NCBI RefSeq assembly: GCF_018139985.1 | Contig: NZ_JAGSOU010000011.1 | Location: forward strand, 1-64,000 | DNA from: Actibacterium sp. MT2.3-13A | GTDB taxonomy: Bacteria > Pseudomonadota > Alphaproteobacteria > Rhodobacterales > Rhodobacteraceae | Direction of reading: 5' to 3' | Length of the DNA: 64,000 bases | In this document: piece after piece, positions 43,335 through 55,712 of the stretch | Layout: each line of letters starts with the position of its first letter | Numbering within the stretch: position 1 is the stretch's first letter | Program-made: the position numbers and the translations under genes | Notes under the pieces: model-generated | The model's database searches: none | What the model was told of the DNA's origin: nothing | What the model saw: the letters and a program-made list of their open reading frames with translations, nothing else

Positions 43335-44548
43335 GCCGGGCGCGCCGCGCCTTCGACGAAATCCACCAGCCGCGGCAGGCAGACGGTCTCCAGATCGTAA
43401 TGCCGCACCACATGCGCCCGCGCCGCCTGCCGGCGCGGCGCGGCCGCCTCCGGGTCGGCCAGTTCCTTGGTCATAGCCGCCGCCCAGCCCGCGACATCGA
43501 AGAAATCGACCAGCCGTCCGGTCGCGCCGTCGGCGACGACCTCCTGCACCGGCGGGGTGGCCGAGCCCAGGATGTTGCACCCCGCGCTCATCGCCTCCAG
43601 CAGCGACCAGGACAACACGAAGGGATAGGTCAGATAGGCGTGCACCCGGCTGATCTGCAGCACCGACAGGTAATCGCCATAGGGCAGGTTGCCCACGAAA
43701 TGCACCCGCGACAGGTCCAGCCGGTCGGCGACCTCGGAGAGGAATATCTCCTTCCAGTTCCGGCCGGCGCCGGGCAGCGGGCTGTAGCTGCAGCCGTCGC
43801 CCCCCACGATCACCACCTGCGCCTCGGGGCGGGCCTTCAGCACCTCGGGCAGCGCGCGCAGGAAGACGTGGTAGCCGCGATAGGGTTCGAGGTTGCGGTT
43901 GACGAAGGTCAGCACCTCGTCGCCGGCCTTCAGCTCCGGGCCGCCCGGCACCGCGAAGCGCGCGCCCGGATCGGGGCGCACCTTGCCGGTGTCGATGCCG
44001 TCATGGATCACGCGGATCTTGCCGCGCAGATCAGCGGGAAAGGTGCTCGCCTGCCATTCGGTCGGCGCCAGCGCCGCGTCCGAGTCCGCCAGCGCCTGCA
44101 GCAGATGCGCCCGGCGCGAAGCGGTCATGATGCGCCGGGGCAGGTCCAGCGCGCCCAGTTCGGGGTCGAAGCCGCAGTCAAGCCCGGTCGCGGAATAGTA
44201 GAATTCCGCATAGGTCAGCAGGCGGGCCTCGGGAAAGACCTCTTTCAGGAACAGCGTCTCGCCCCAGCCCGGATGGCCGAAGATCACGTCGGGCACGAAG
44301 CCGTGCTTTTCCCGCAGCTTCCCGGCGGTCATCGCCGCCGCCGCGCCGCGCCGCGCCGCGATCGAATAGGCCGCGCCCAGCCCCTTCATCTCGGGCTCCT
44401 GGAAGCGGTAGCGCATATGCGGCAGCCTGAAGCCGCGCTTGTTGTCCTCGCTGGTGATGGCCAGAACCTGGTGGCCGCGCGCCTCCAGCGCCGGGGCGAG
44501 GTGCAGGAATTGCCCCGGATAGTTCTGGTGCACGAACAGGATCCGCAT
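43331..44548 (-). CDS. glycosyltransferase family 4 protein
   Basis: 405 residues, GT-B fold. N-terminal Rossmann domain MRILFVHQNYPGQFLHLAPAL, and the donor-binding half with FVNRNLEPYRGYHVFLRALP, VIVGGDGCSYSPLP and the EX7E-like stretch LSWSLLEAMSAGCNILGSAT. Acceptor unknown; likely a cell-surface glycan. No other glycan genes nearby. Its stop shares the CTAG tetranucleotide with hemN, and it follows yejF by 2 nt, so it may be read from the yej operon. Confidence 0.88.
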   Translation of the reverse strand: MRILFVHQNYPGQFLHLAPALEARGHQVLAITSEDNKRGFRLPHMRYRFQEPEMKGLGAAYSIAARRGAAAAMTAGKLREKHGFVPDVIFGHPGWGETLFLKEVFPEARLLTYAEFYYSATGLDCGFDPELGALDLPRRIMTASRRAHLLQALADSDAALAPTEWQASTFPADLRGKIRVIHDGIDTGKVRPDPGARFAVPGGPELKAGDEVLTFVNRNLEPYRGYHVFLRALPEVLKARPEAQVVIVGGDGCSYSPLPGAGRNWKEIFLSEVADRLDLSRVHFVGNLPYGDYLSVLQISRVHAYLTYPFVLSWSLLEAMSAGCNILGSATPPVQEVVADGATGRLVDFFDVAGWAAAMTKELADPEAAAPRRQAARAHVVRHYDLETVCLPRLVDFVEGAARPA

Positions 44549-44550
44549 CG

Positions 44551-46148
<1,598 letters not shown>

Positions 46149-46152
<4 letters not shown>

Positions 46153-47258
46153 TGGAAGGTCTTCCTCGGGTCGAACGCGTCGCGCACGCCTTCGAAGATG
46201 AAGACCAGAAGCGACAGCATGATGGCGAAGGTGAAAAACGCGGTGAAGGCCAGCCAGGGAGCCTGCAGATTCTGCTTGGCCTGCAGGGTCAATTCCCCCA
46301 GCGACGGCGCCGATGAGGGCAGGCCGAAGCCGAGGAAATCGAGGCTGGCCAGCGTGCCAATGGTGCCGGTGATGATGAAGGGCAGCAGCGTCAGCGTGGC
46401 CACCATCGCGTTGGGCAGCATGTGGCGGAACATGATCGTCCAGTTGCTGACCCCCAGCGCCCGGGCGGCGCGGACATATTCGAAATTGCGCGCGCGCAGG
46501 AACTCGGCCCGCACCACGCCGACCAGCGCGGGCCAGCCGAACAGAGCCGTCAGGAATACCAGCAGCCAGAAACTTCGCCCGAAGATCGCGAAGACGATGA
46601 TGATGATGTAAAGCTGCGGGGTGGAGGTCCAGATCTCGATCACCCGCTGGAACACGAGGTCCAGCCAGCCGCCGAAGAAGCCCTGCACCGCGCCGGCGGT
46701 GATCCCGATGACCGAGGCCACCGCCGTCACGATCAGGGTGAAGAAGATCGACAGCCTGAAGCCGTAGATCACCCGCGCCACCACGTCGCGCGCGGTGTCG
46801 TCGGTGCCCAGAAGGTGCTGCGCATCGGGGGCCGAGGGCGCGGTGCCGCCGATATCGCTGATCGTGGAATAGCTGTAGGGGATCGGCGGCCAGATCACCC
46901 GGCCCTTCTCGATCCGCTCGCCCTCGATCATGCCGTCGGCGGCATCCTCGATCATGCCCTCGGGGTCATCCCAGCAGGCCTCCAGCCCGCCGGTGATGAT
47001 CAGGCACTCGATCTCGATGTCGCGATAGACGGCCTCGGTCCGCAGGTCGCCGCCAAAGGCGGTCTCGGGATAGAAGCGGTAGATCGGGAAGAAGCTTTCG
47101 CCACGGTATTGCACATAGATCGGCTTGTCGTTGGCCAGCACCTCGGCGAACAGCGACAGGCCGAAGAGCACGGCAAAGACGATCAACGACCAGAAGGCGC
47201 GGCGGTTGCGCTTGAAGTTGCGCCAGCGGCGCTGGTTGAGCGGAGAGAGCGTGAACAT
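46149..47258 (-). CDS. yejE: peptide ABC importer permease YejE
   Basis: 369 residues. N-terminal span FWSLIVFAVLFGLSLFAEVLA, a long periplasmic loop (about 40-150) characteristic of YejE, and a DppC-type core containing RVIEIWTSTPQLYIIIIVFA and the EAA-loop EYVRAARALGVSNWTIMFRH. The start at 47258 lies 1 nt after the yejB stop. Confidence 0.93.
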
Positions 47259-47259
47259 C

Positions 47260-48408
47260 TCAGGTCTCCCGGCTTTCGAAGTCGATCCTGGGATCGACCA
47301 GCACATACATCAGGTCCGACAGCAGCCCGACCAGCAGGCCGATCAGGCCGAAGACATAGAGCGTGGCGAAGATCACCGGATAATCCCGCGCCACCGCCGC
47401 CTCGAAGCCCAGCCGCCCCAGCCCGTCGAGCGAGAAGATCGTCTCGATGATGATCGAGGCCCCGAAGAACACGCTGATGAACAGCCCCGGGAAGCCGGCG
47501 ATGATGATCAGCATCGCGTTGCGGAAGACATGGCCGTAAAGCACCCCGCCCTCGCTCAGCCCCTTGGCCTTGGCGGTGATCACATATTGCTTCTTGATCT
47601 CGTCGAGGAAGGAATTCTTGGTCAGGAGCGTCAGCGTGGCGAAGCTGGAGATGGTCGAGGCCAGCACCGGCAGGGTGATGTGCCAGAAATAGTCGGCCAC
47701 CTTGCCCAGCATCGACAGCTCGTCCCAGTTGTCCGAGGTCAGCCCGCGCAGCGGGAACCATTTGACGTAGGACCCGCCCGCGAGCAGCACCAGCAGCAGC
47801 ACCGCGAACAGGAAGCCGGGGATGGCATAGCCCAGGATGATGGCGCCCGACGTCCAGGTGTCGAAGGGCGAGCCGTCCTTCACCGCCTTGCGGATGCCCA
47901 GCGGGATTGAGATCAGATAGGCGATCAGCGTCGACCACAGGCCCAGCGTGATCGAGACCGGCATCTTCTCGATCACCAGGTCCACCACGTCGATGGAGCG
48001 GAAATAGCTCTCGCCGAAGTCGAAGGTCAGGTAGTTGCCCATCAGGATCACGAAGCGCTCCATCGCGGGGATCTTCTGAACCTCGCATTCGGGCGCGTCG
48101 AAGGAGGGCTCTCCGGCGAAGCCCTCGGCGCAGACGATGCGGGAGAAGCCCATCTGCACCTCGAGCTCGTCGAGGAATTCCTGCGGCAGGCCGCGCGCGC
48201 CGACATAGCGATCCTCGGCCCCCATGCCCTCGCCCACGTCGCCGCCGCCGGCGATGCCCTGGAAGACATCGCCCTCGCCTTCGATCCGCGAGATGATCTG
48301 TTCGATCGGCCCGCCGGGGACCAGCTGGATAAGCGCGAAATTGATGATCATGATCCCCAGCAGCGTGGGGATGATCAGCAACAGCCGCCGTAGGATATAG
48401 GCGCCCAT
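47260..48408 (-). CDS. yejB: peptide ABC importer permease YejB
   Basis: 382 residues. MGAYILRRLLLIIPTLLGIM begins as all DppB-type permeases do; a roughly 100-residue insert after the first span is typical of YejB. The EAA-like cytoplasmic loop is KQYVITAKAKGLSEGGVLYGH. Works with YejE as the membrane channel for peptides, including antimicrobial ones such as microcin C in E. coli (family knowledge). Confidence 0.93.
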   Translation of the reverse strand: MGAYILRRLLLIIPTLLGIMIINFALIQLVPGGPIEQIISRIEGEGDVFQGIAGGGDVGEGMGAEDRYVGARGLPQEFLDELEVQMGFSRIVCAEGFAGEPSFDAPECEVQKIPAMERFVILMGNYLTFDFGESYFRSIDVVDLVIEKMPVSITLGLWSTLIAYLISIPLGIRKAVKDGSPFDTWTSGAIILGYAIPGFLFAVLLLVLLAGGSYVKWFPLRGLTSDNWDELSMLGKVADYFWHITLPVLASTISSFATLTLLTKNSFLDEIKKQYVITAKAKGLSEGGVLYGHVFRNAMLIIIAGFPGLFISVFFGASIIIETIFSLDGLGRLGFEAAVARDYPVIFATLYVFGLIGLLVGLLSDLMYVLVDPRIDFESRET

Positions 48409-48430
48409 GTGCCCTGCTCTGCCTGTCGGT

Positions 48431-50341
48431 TCAGAAGGCCCCTGCGGCCTTCAGCTTTTCTGCTTTTTCAGCGTTGTACCACCAGAAATCCAGATTGCCC
48501 AACGCAAAGGGCGGGATCGGATCCGGATGCTCGTACATGTCGTAATAGGCCACCGTGTGCGTGTCCTTGTACCATTGCGGCACCCAGAAGCGTTCGGCCC
48601 GCAGCACCCGGTCCAGCGCCTTGACCGCGACCGACAGCTCCTCGCGGGTCCGGGCCTCCAGCACATGGTTAATCAGCGCATCCACCGCCGGGCTTTCCAG
48701 CCCCATCAGGTTGCGGGTCGAGGTCTGCGCGGTCTCCGAGCCGAAGAACTGCCTCAGACCCGCATCGGGGATGAAATCCATCGGGAACTGCGCCGTCACC
48801 ATGTCGAAATCGTAGGTGCGCTCGCGGTTGGTGGCCTGGGCGTTGTCCACCCGCGAATGCACCGCGTCCACGCCCAGCCGGCGCAGGTTCTCGACATAGG
48901 GGTTGATCACCCGGTCGAAGGTCTGGCTGTCGTTCAGGAACTCGACCTTCAGCGTCTCGCCGGCGGCGTTGCGGCGGATGCCGTCGTCGCCCACCCGCCA
49001 GCCGGCCTCGTCCAGCAGGGCCGAGGCGCGGCGCAGGTTGCCCCGGTCGAGCTGACGCTTGCCCGAGGCGGGCGCCATCACCGCCTCGCCGTCCAGGACC
49101 CCCGCAGGCAGTTTCCCTGCCAGCGGCGTGAGCAGCGCCAGCTCCGCCTCCGAGGGCAGGCCCTCGGCGGCCAGATCGCTGTTTTCCCAGAACGAATGGA
49201 TGCGGTCGTAGATGCCGTAGAACAGCGTCTCGTTGGACCATTCGAAATTGAACATCAGCCCGATCGCCTCGCGCACCCGCGGATCCTTGAACTGCGGCCG
49301 GCGCAGGTTGAAGACGAAGGACTGGCCGGTCGCCATGTCGCCCGAGGGCAGTTCGGTCTTGACCGCCCAGCCTTTCTCGATCGCGGGGAAATCGTAGCTG
49401 GTGGCCCAGATCTTCGACGAGGCCTCGTTGCGGAAGGTGTAGCTGCCCGCCTTGAAGCCCTCGAAGGCGGCGTTGTAATCGGCGTAGTATTCCACCCGCA
49501 GCCGGTCGAAATTGTTGCGCCCCCTGTTGATCGGCAGATCGGCGCCCCAGTAATCGGGGTCGCGTTGGTAGATCAGGGTCTGGCCGATCTCCATTTCCGC
49601 CAGAACGTAGGGGCCGGAGCCGAGGAAGGGCTCAAGCGAGCTGTCCTCGAGATCGCGGTTATTGGCCTCGTAATGTGCCTTGGAAAACACCGGCAGGCCG
49701 CCGACGCGCTGTGGCAGGTCGCGTTTCGGGAAATCCGCCCTGAAAGTGAATTTCACCCGGTGCGGCCCGAGGATCTCGGCGCTTTCGACCTGCTGGGCCA
49801 GGACATAGCGGAATTCCGGCAGGCCCTTTTCCAGGAACAGCTCGTAGGAGAACACCACGTCCTCGGCAGTCAGCGGCGTGCCGTCGGAAAACCGCGCCTC
49901 GGGGCGCAGGTTGAAGATCACCCAGGACCGGTCCTCGGGATATTCCAGGCTTTCGGCCAGCAGGCCGTAGGCCGCGCCGATCTCGTCGGCGGTGCCAGTC
50001 AGCAGCGATTCGTACATCACCGTGGACAGCGCCCCGGACCGGCCCTTGGTGGTGTAGGGGTTCATCGAATCGAACGCCCCGAAGGCCCAGACAGACATCT
50101 CGCCGCCCTTGGGCGCGTCCGGGTTGACGTAGTCGAGGTGCGGGAAACCGGCGGGATATTTCAGCTCCCCGAAGGTGGAGATGCCGTGCGCGACGATCAC
50201 CTTCTCCTCGGCCCGCGCCTGCAGCGCCGCCAGCAGGAAGATCAGCGCCAGCGCCATCACCCCGAGGCCCGTGCGCAGCCTGTCGGCCAGGGCGGGGGTT
50301 GCGGTCACGGCGACGGCACGCGCGGGGCGGCTCTTCGGCAT
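48431..50341 (-). CDS. yejA: peptide ABC importer substrate-binding protein YejA
   Basis: 636 residues. SBP_bac_5 family, cluster C. An extended N-terminus with a hydrophobic export segment (TGLGVMALALIFLLAALQARA), then VIVAHGISTFGELKYPAGFPHLDYVNPDAPKGG, the YejA signature. First gene of yejABEF. The start at 50341 has GGAGGAAA upstream. Periplasmic, binds oligopeptides. Confidence 0.93.
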   Translation of the reverse strand: MPKSRPARAVAVTATPALADRLRTGLGVMALALIFLLAALQARAEEKVIVAHGISTFGELKYPAGFPHLDYVNPDAPKGGEMSVWAFGAFDSMNPYTTKGRSGALSTVMYESLLTGTADEIGAAYGLLAESLEYPEDRSWVIFNLRPEARFSDGTPLTAEDVVFSYELFLEKGLPEFRYVLAQQVESAEILGPHRVKFTFRADFPKRDLPQRVGGLPVFSKAHYEANNRDLEDSSLEPFLGSGPYVLAEMEIGQTLIYQRDPDYWGADLPINRGRNNFDRLRVEYYADYNAAFEGFKAGSYTFRNEASSKIWATSYDFPAIEKGWAVKTELPSGDMATGQSFVFNLRRPQFKDPRVREAIGLMFNFEWSNETLFYGIYDRIHSFWENSDLAAEGLPSEAELALLTPLAGKLPAGVLDGEAVMAPASGKRQLDRGNLRRASALLDEAGWRVGDDGIRRNAAGETLKVEFLNDSQTFDRVINPYVENLRRLGVDAVHSRVDNAQATNRERTYDFDMVTAQFPMDFIPDAGLRQFFGSETAQTSTRNLMGLESPAVDALINHVLEARTREELSVAVKALDRVLRAERFWVPQWYKDTHTVAYYDMYEHPDPIPPFALGNLDFWWYNAEKAEKLKAAGAF

Positions 50342-50451
50342 CGGTTTCCTCCAGCTTTCAGGCAGGACCTGCCCTGTTGTCCGCAACAGGCTACGGCCCG
50401 CGCCGCGGGCTATTCAAGTTGAGAATGCGTGAACGCGCGGCGAGGGCACAG

Positions 50452-50479
50452 AAAAAGGGCCGCCCCAAAGGGACGGCCC
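50452..50479 (-). terminator. intrinsic terminator of the cytochrome c552 gene
   Basis: On the minus strand a 10-bp stem with one mismatch (GGGCCGTCCC / GGGGCGGCCC), 3-nt loop and five T (50452-50456), 24 nt after the cytochrome stop. Confidence 0.8.
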
Positions 50480-50502
50480 CGCAATGCCCGTGTCCCGCCG
50501 GA

Positions 50503-51021
50503 TCAGTTGTCGAGCGAGTCGAGATAGGCGATCACGTCGGCGCGGTCCTCGATCTTCTTCAGGCCGGCGAAGGACATCGCGGTGCCCGGCGCGAAGCCCT
50601 TGGGGTTCTCGAGGAAGTGGTTCAGATTTTCCGGGGTCCAGACATCGGCCGCCGCTTTCAGTTTGCCGGAATATCCAAAGCCCGCGGCGCTCTCGACCTC
50701 GCGGCCGACCACGCCGTAAAGGAAGGGGCCGGTGCTGTTGGCGCCGTCTTCCAGCTTGTGGCAGGCCTTGCACTTGCCGAACACCTTGGCGCCCTTTTCC
50801 GGGTCGGCCGCAGCGAGGACATCGGCAAAGGCCACTTCTGCAACTTCTTCCCCGGCGCCTTCTGCTTCGCCGGTGTCGATGACATAGGCCTGTTCAGCGT
50901 GCTCACCATGCCCGCCCCCGATGCTGTACAGCGACTCCGCCGCCCAGCCGGCCAACAGGAAAATCAGCAGTGAGCCGCAGAGCGCGCCCAGCGTCTTGGT
51001 GAAGGTCATTGTGTCGAACAT
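50503..51021 (-). CDS. cycM: membrane-anchored cytochrome c552
   Basis: 172 residues. An uncleaved N-terminal anchor ([17 protein letters not shown]) is joined by an acidic, Glu/Gly/Ala-rich tether of about 40 residues to a class I cytochrome domain with CKACH (84-88), GPFLYGVVG and the Met149 ligand in GTAMSFAGL. It carries electrons from bc1 to oxidases, as Paracoccus CycM or Rhodobacter cytochrome cy does; close to the cbb3 genes functionally though 10 kb away. Divergent from pheA. Confidence 0.92.
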   Translation of the reverse strand: MFDTMTFTKTLGALCGSLLIFLLAGWAAESLYSIGGGHGEHAEQAYVIDTGEAEGAGEEVAEVAFADVLAAADPEKGAKVFGKCKACHKLEDGANSTGPFLYGVVGREVESAAGFGYSGKLKAAADVWTPENLNHFLENPKGFAPGTAMSFAGLKKIEDRADVIAYLDSLDN

Positions 51022-51133
51022 GTCGCGGTCCCGTTTTCTCCCGATTTGGGCGGTATCTATGCGCTTCCATAGTGCCGTGGCAAGGTATAGTTGGCCCTAC
51101 CACCCGCCCGCGTGGCCCAGAAGTAACGCAAAG

Positions 51134-51973
51134 ATGACCATGACAGCACGTATTGCCTTCCAAGGCGAACCCGGCGCCTACTCCCACCAAGCCTGCCGCG
51201 AGGCCCGCCCGGACATGGAGGCCATGCCCTGCCGGACCTTCGAGGACGCGATCGAGGCCGTGCGCAAGGGCGATGCCGAACTGGCGATGCTGCCGGTCGA
51301 GAACTCGACCTACGGCCGGGTGGCCGACATCCACCGCCTGCTGCCCGAATCCGGGCTGCACATCGTCGACGAGGCTTTCGTGCGGGTGCATATCAACCTG
51401 CTGGGGGTGAAGGGCGCGCGGCTGGAGGACGTGAAGACGGCGCAAAGCCACACCGTGTTGCTGGGGCAGTGCCGCGGGTTCCTGCGCGAGCATGGAATCG
51501 CCGCCGTCACCGGCGCCGACACCGCCGGCTCGGCCCAGCATATCGCCGAGCTGGGCGATCCCGCGCAAGCGGCGCTGGCCTCGGAACTGGCCGGCGAGAT
51601 CTACGGGCTGAACGTGCTGGCCCGCCATATCGAGGACCATTCGAACAACACCACGCGCTTCCTGATCATGTCGCGCGAGATGGACCTCAAGCGCCGCGGC
51701 AGCGCCGGCATGATGACCAGCTTCGTGTTCCGCGTGCGCAACATCCCGGCCGCGCTCTACAAGGCGATGGGCGGCTTCGCCACCAACGGCGTGAACATGA
51801 CCAAGCTGGAAAGCTACATGGTGGAGGGTTCCTTCCAGGCCACCCAGTTCTATGCCGACATCGAGGGCCACCCCGACGACCGCAACGTCCAGCTGGCGCT
51901 GGAGGAACTGGATTACTTCACCACGCATATGACGCTTCTGGGCGTCTTCCCAGCCGATCCGCGCCGGCGCTGA
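51134..51973 (+). CDS. pheA: prephenate dehydratase
   Basis: 279 residues, monofunctional (no chorismate mutase domain). Makes phenylpyruvate for phenylalanine synthesis. Catalytic part: IAFQGEPGAYSHQA, MLPVENSTYGRV and the NNTTRFLIM motif near residue 172. An ACT domain follows (SFVFRVRNIPAALYKAMGGF, then GVNMTKLESYM) and gives feedback control by phenylalanine. The start at 51134 is chosen by homology. TATAGT about 45 nt upstream could be its -10. Confidence 0.95.
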   Translation: MTMTARIAFQGEPGAYSHQACREARPDMEAMPCRTFEDAIEAVRKGDAELAMLPVENSTYGRVADIHRLLPESGLHIVDEAFVRVHINLLGVKGARLEDVKTAQSHTVLLGQCRGFLREHGIAAVTGADTAGSAQHIAELGDPAQAALASELAGEIYGLNVLARHIEDHSNNTTRFLIMSREMDLKRRGSAGMMTSFVFRVRNIPAALYKAMGGFATNGVNMTKLESYMVEGSFQATQFYADIEGHPDDRNVQLALEELDYFTTHMTLLGVFPADPRRR

Positions 51974-51976
51974 GGC

Positions 51977-52456
51977 TCAGCCCCCGCGCGCCGCGCCGCC
52001 GGCAAGCCGCGCCTCGATCTCGCGGGCGAATTTGCGCACGCCCTTGCGGTAGCGTTTCAGCAGCGAGCCCTTGGCCAGTCTCATCGACTGCACCAGCATC
52101 CGCCCCGGCAGGGTGCGCGGCTTCAGGACCAGCGTCACCTGCATCCGGGTCTGGCGGGGCGACAGCGCCACCAGGTCCACGGTCATCTGGCCCCGGACGC
52201 CGGCGCTTTCGGCCGCCAGCTCCAGACCTTCGGGGGGATCGGCGCGCAGCAGGTCCACGGTCACCTCGCGCGGCCTGCCGCGGAATTCGAAACGGGCCTC
52301 CCAGCCCATGCCGGGGCCGGGCCGGGACAGGCTGTCGGTGCGCATCACTTCGACCCCGCGGCGCAGCAGGCCGCGCTCGAAGGTCTCGAAATCCGTCGCC
52401 GCCGCGAAGACCGCTTCGATCGGGGCCGCGATATCTTCCTTCGCCGTGAACTGCAT
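51977..52456 (-). CDS. SRPBCC family protein
   Basis: 159 residues. START/Bet v 1-like fold: MQFTAKEDIAAPIEAVFAAATDFETFER is the typical first strand and helix, and the C-terminal long helix ends ...KRYRKGVRKFAREIEARL. Probably binds a lipid or another hydrophobic ligand; function not known. Start at 52456 by homology. 3-bp gap to the convergent pheA stop, the two stops forming TGAGGCTCA with one intervening base. Confidence 0.8.
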   Translation of the reverse strand: MQFTAKEDIAAPIEAVFAAATDFETFERGLLRRGVEVMRTDSLSRPGPGMGWEARFEFRGRPREVTVDLLRADPPEGLELAAESAGVRGQMTVDLVALSPRQTRMQVTLVLKPRTLPGRMLVQSMRLAKGSLLKRYRKGVRKFAREIEARLAGGAARGG

Positions 52457-52517
52457 CTGCCTTGCCGCCGTCACCCTTCGCGGCCGCATTCTCCGGGCCG
52501 CCCTGCGCTTTGTCGCG

Positions 52518-53483
52518 TCAATCCAGCCGGTCCGCAAGCCAGTTTCTGAGCAGGAAATGCGCGATCGCCCCCCTGCGCGCGGGCAGAAGCGCGGTGTTTT
52601 CGCCGGCGAGGGCGGCCAGGATTTCCTCGCGGCTGGCCCAGCGCGCATCCTCGATCTCGGCGGGGTCGATGGTGATCTCGCGGTTCAGCGCCACGCCGCG
52701 GCAGCCGACCATCAGCGAGGCCGGGAAGGGCCAGGGCTGGGACGCCAGGTAGCGCACCGCGCCGACCCGGATGCCGGATTCCTCGAAGACCTCGCGGCGC
52801 ACCGCGGCCTCCAGCGTCTCGCCCGGCTCCACATAGCCCGCCAGCAGCGAAAACATCCCCTCCGGCCAGCCGTGAGAGCGCCCCAGAAGCACCGAATTGC
52901 CATGCGTGATCAGCATGATCACCACCGGGTCGGTGCGCGGGAAATGCTGGGCGCCGCAGGCCGGGCAGTCGCGCTGCCAGCCGGCCATGGCGATGCCGCT
53001 CTCGGCCCCGCATCTGGCGCAGAAGCGGTGACTGATCTGCCAGCCGAACAGCGCGCGCGCCATCGCCGCCAACTCAGCCTCGCGCTGCGACAGCCGGGTC
53101 ATCACCCCGCGCAGCTCGGCGAAGGCCGTGTCGTCCGGCAGTTCGGGGTGGCGCTGTTCGCTGGGGTCGAAGAACTGGTGCAGCGTCTCGGGCAGTTCCG
53201 CCGGCTCCCAGGACGACAGGTCGATGGCGAAACGGGCGCCCCCGGCGTCGAGGCCGAGGAACAGCGCCTCCCCCTCCTGCCCGCGGGCCACGACGTGATC
53301 GGGCGCGATCCAGCCCAGCCGGTCGCGCGCCTCGCCGGCGACCAGCGGCTTGCCGCGCCACAGCGGCAGCACCCGCGCGCCGGTCCCCGCCCACAGCCGC
53401 CCGAGGGCCGCCGCATCGCCGCGCAGATGCGCCGCCCGGTCCAGCCCTGAGCCTCCGAAAGTCACGGTTTCCGCATGCCGCAT
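52518..53483 (-). CDS. nudC: NAD(+) diphosphatase / RNA decapping hydrolase NudC
   Basis: 321 residues. N-terminal NUDIX-like domain, a zinc ribbon (CARCG...CPACG, about 160-185), and the Nudix box [20 protein letters not shown] with the SQPWPFP specificity motif downstream. Hydrolyses NAD(H) and removes NAD caps from RNA. Start at 53483 (MRHAETVTF) by family alignment. Divergent from the cyclic phosphodiesterase gene across 183 bp. Confidence 0.94.
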   Translation of the reverse strand: MRHAETVTFGGSGLDRAAHLRGDAAALGRLWAGTGARVLPLWRGKPLVAGEARDRLGWIAPDHVVARGQEGEALFLGLDAGGARFAIDLSSWEPAELPETLHQFFDPSEQRHPELPDDTAFAELRGVMTRLSQREAELAAMARALFGWQISHRFCARCGAESGIAMAGWQRDCPACGAQHFPRTDPVVIMLITHGNSVLLGRSHGWPEGMFSLLAGYVEPGETLEAAVRREVFEESGIRVGAVRYLASQPWPFPASLMVGCRGVALNREITIDPAEIEDARWASREEILAALAGENTALLPARRGAIAHFLLRNWLADRLD

Positions 53484-53666
53484 GGTCCCTGCCCCTCCTG
53501 TTCGTCCGCGGCTTTCCCGCCGCCCGGCCACCTGCCGGGCGCGCGCGGCGCCCACCCCGGAGATGGAATTTCGTTTCGCGATTCGCCCTTGACGGGTTTA
53601 CTGTCATACCCGCGTCACGGCCAATGCCTAGCGAGAGGCTCAAAGGATTTACCGTGGGAGGCTCCA

Positions 53667-55649
53667 ATGGCCCATAACAGATATTTCAACATGAACCGCC
53701 GGACATTCCTTGCCGGCACGACAGCGGGGGCATCGTTGATCGCGCTGCATCCTTTTTCGGCCCATGCGGCCGCCAATCAGGCGCATCTGCGCCTGATGGA
53801 AACCACCGACCTGCATGTCCATGTCTACCCCTACGACTACTACTCGGACCGTCCGGTGGACACGGTGGGGCTCGCCCGCACCGCCGCGCATATCAACGCC
53901 GTGCGCGCCGAGGCGACCAATGCGCTGCTGCTGGACAACGGCGACTTCCTCCAGGGCAACCCGATGGGCGATTACATCGCCTATGAGCGCGGCATGAAGG
54001 AGGGCGACCTGCACCCGGTGATCACCGCGATGAACACCCTGGGCTTCGACGCCTCGACCCTCGGCAACCACGAGTTCAACTATGGGCTCGACTTCCTGAT
54101 GAAGTCTCTGGCGGGCGCCGATTTCCCCTTCCTCAGCGCCAACGTGGTCAAGGAGATGGGCGCGGCGCCCACCGCCGACACGACGCTGATCAAGCCCTAC
54201 ATGATCCTGGAGCGCCAACTCACCGACGGCGCGGGCAACACCCATCCGATCAAGGTGGGCCTGATCGGCTTCGTCCCGCCGCAGATCATGAACTGGGACC
54301 GCCGCCACCTGGAAGGCAAGGTGCAGACCCGCGACATCGTCGCGACCGCCCGCGCCTACGTCCCCCAGATGAAGGAGGAAGGCGCCGACATCATCGTCGC
54401 GCTCAGCCACTCCGGCATCGGCGCGGCCGACCACGTCGAGGGGATGGAGAACGCCTCCGTCCCGCTGGCCGCGGTGGACGGCATCGACGCGATCCTGACC
54501 GGCCACAGCCACCTCGAATTCCCCGGCCCGCGGTTCAAGGATTTCCCCGGCGTCGACCCTGAGAACGGCACCATCCACGGCAAGCCGGCGGTGATGGCCG
54601 GGTTCTGGGGCTCCCACATGGGGCTGATCGACCTTCTGCTGGAGCGCGAGGGCAACGCATGGCGCATCGCCGCGCACAGCTCGGAACTGCGCCCGATTTT
54701 CAAGCGCAACGAGGACCGCTCGATCACCGCGCTGGTAGACAGCGCGCCAGAGGTGCTGGCCTCGGTCGCCGCGGAGCATGACCAGACGCTTGCCTACGTT
54801 CGCCGCGCGGTGGGCAAGACCGCGGCGCCGCTGCACAGCTATTTCGCCCTGGTGGCCGACGACCCGTCGGTGCAGATCGTCTCCATCGCGCAGCAATGGT
54901 ATATCGGACAGATGCTCAAGGGCTCCGAACATGAGAGGCTGCCGATCCTGTCGGCGGCGGCACCCTTCAAGGCCGGGGGTCGCGGCGGGCCGGAATATTA
55001 CACCGACGTGCCCGCGGGCGACGTGGCGATCAAGAACGTGGCCGACCTCTATCTCTACCCCAACACCGTGCGCGCCGTGCGCGTGACCGGCGCGCAGGTC
55101 AAGGAATGGCTGGAGCGCTCGGCCGGAATGTTCAACCAGGTCACGCCGGGCCAGCCCGACCAGGTGCTGCTGAACCCCGACTTCCCCAGCTACAATTTCG
55201 ACGTGATCGACGGCGTGAATTACGAGATCGACCTCAGCCAGCCCTCGAAATACGAAGCAAAGACCGGCGAGGTGGTGAACCCCGACGCCAACCGCATCGT
55301 GAACCTGACCTATCAGGGCCAGCCGGTCGACCCGGAGGCCGAATTCGTCATCGCCACCAACAACTACCGCTCCGGCGGGGGCGGGCATTTCCCGGGCGCC
55401 GACGGCTCGACCGTGATCTTCGAGGCGCCGGACACCAACCGCGACGTGATCGTGCGCTATATCGTGGAACAGGGCACCATCAACCCGACAGCGGACGGCA
55501 ACTGGCGGTTCAAGCCGCTGCCGGACACCACGGTGCTGTTCGATACCGGCCCCAAGGCGGCGCAATACGCCGACAAGGTGCCGGGCGTGTCGATCGAACC
55601 TGCGGGAGAGGGCCCCGACGGATTCGCCCGCTTCCGCATCCGGCTGTGA
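53667..55649 (+). CDS. cpdB: 2',3'-cyclic-nucleotide 2'-phosphodiesterase/3'-nucleotidase, Tat-exported
   Basis: 660 residues. Twin-arginine signal: [13 protein letters not shown] within the first 20 residues, cleaved after AHAA. Calcineurin-like phosphoesterase domain with [42 protein letters not shown] and TGHSHLEFP metal-binding motifs, then the C-terminal 5'-nucleotidase domain ([16 protein letters not shown]). Scavenges nucleotides in the periplasm. GGGAGG before the ATG at 53667. Full length; likely metal centre loaded before export. Confidence 0.94.
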   Translation: MAHNRYFNMNRRTFLAGTTAGASLIALHPFSAHAAANQAHLRLMETTDLHVHVYPYDYYSDRPVDTVGLARTAAHINAVRAEATNALLLDNGDFLQGNPMGDYIAYERGMKEGDLHPVITAMNTLGFDASTLGNHEFNYGLDFLMKSLAGADFPFLSANVVKEMGAAPTADTTLIKPYMILERQLTDGAGNTHPIKVGLIGFVPPQIMNWDRRHLEGKVQTRDIVATARAYVPQMKEEGADIIVALSHSGIGAADHVEGMENASVPLAAVDGIDAILTGHSHLEFPGPRFKDFPGVDPENGTIHGKPAVMAGFWGSHMGLIDLLLEREGNAWRIAAHSSELRPIFKRNEDRSITALVDSAPEVLASVAAEHDQTLAYVRRAVGKTAAPLHSYFALVADDPSVQIVSIAQQWYIGQMLKGSEHERLPILSAAAPFKAGGRGGPEYYTDVPAGDVAIKNVADLYLYPNTVRAVRVTGAQVKEWLERSAGMFNQVTPGQPDQVLLNPDFPSYNFDVIDGVNYEIDLSQPSKYEAKTGEVVNPDANRIVNLTYQGQPVDPEAEFVIATNNYRSGGGGHFPGADGSTVIFEAPDTNRDVIVRYIVEQGTINPTADGNWRFKPLPDTTVLFDTGPKAAQYADKVPGVSIEPAGEGPDGFARFRIRL

Positions 55650-55669
55650 GCCGGACCACGAAACCCAAT

Positions 55670-55695
55670 AAAGGGCGCCGCAACTGGCGCCCTTT
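55670..55695 (+). terminator. hairpin terminator after cpdB
   Basis: AAAGGGCGCC-GCAACT-GGCGCCCTTT, a perfect 10-bp stem 20 nt after the stop. The U-stretch is part of the stem, so it may work in both directions. Confidence 0.75.
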
Positions 55696-55712
55696 CCCGT
55701 GCTGAGCCGCCC

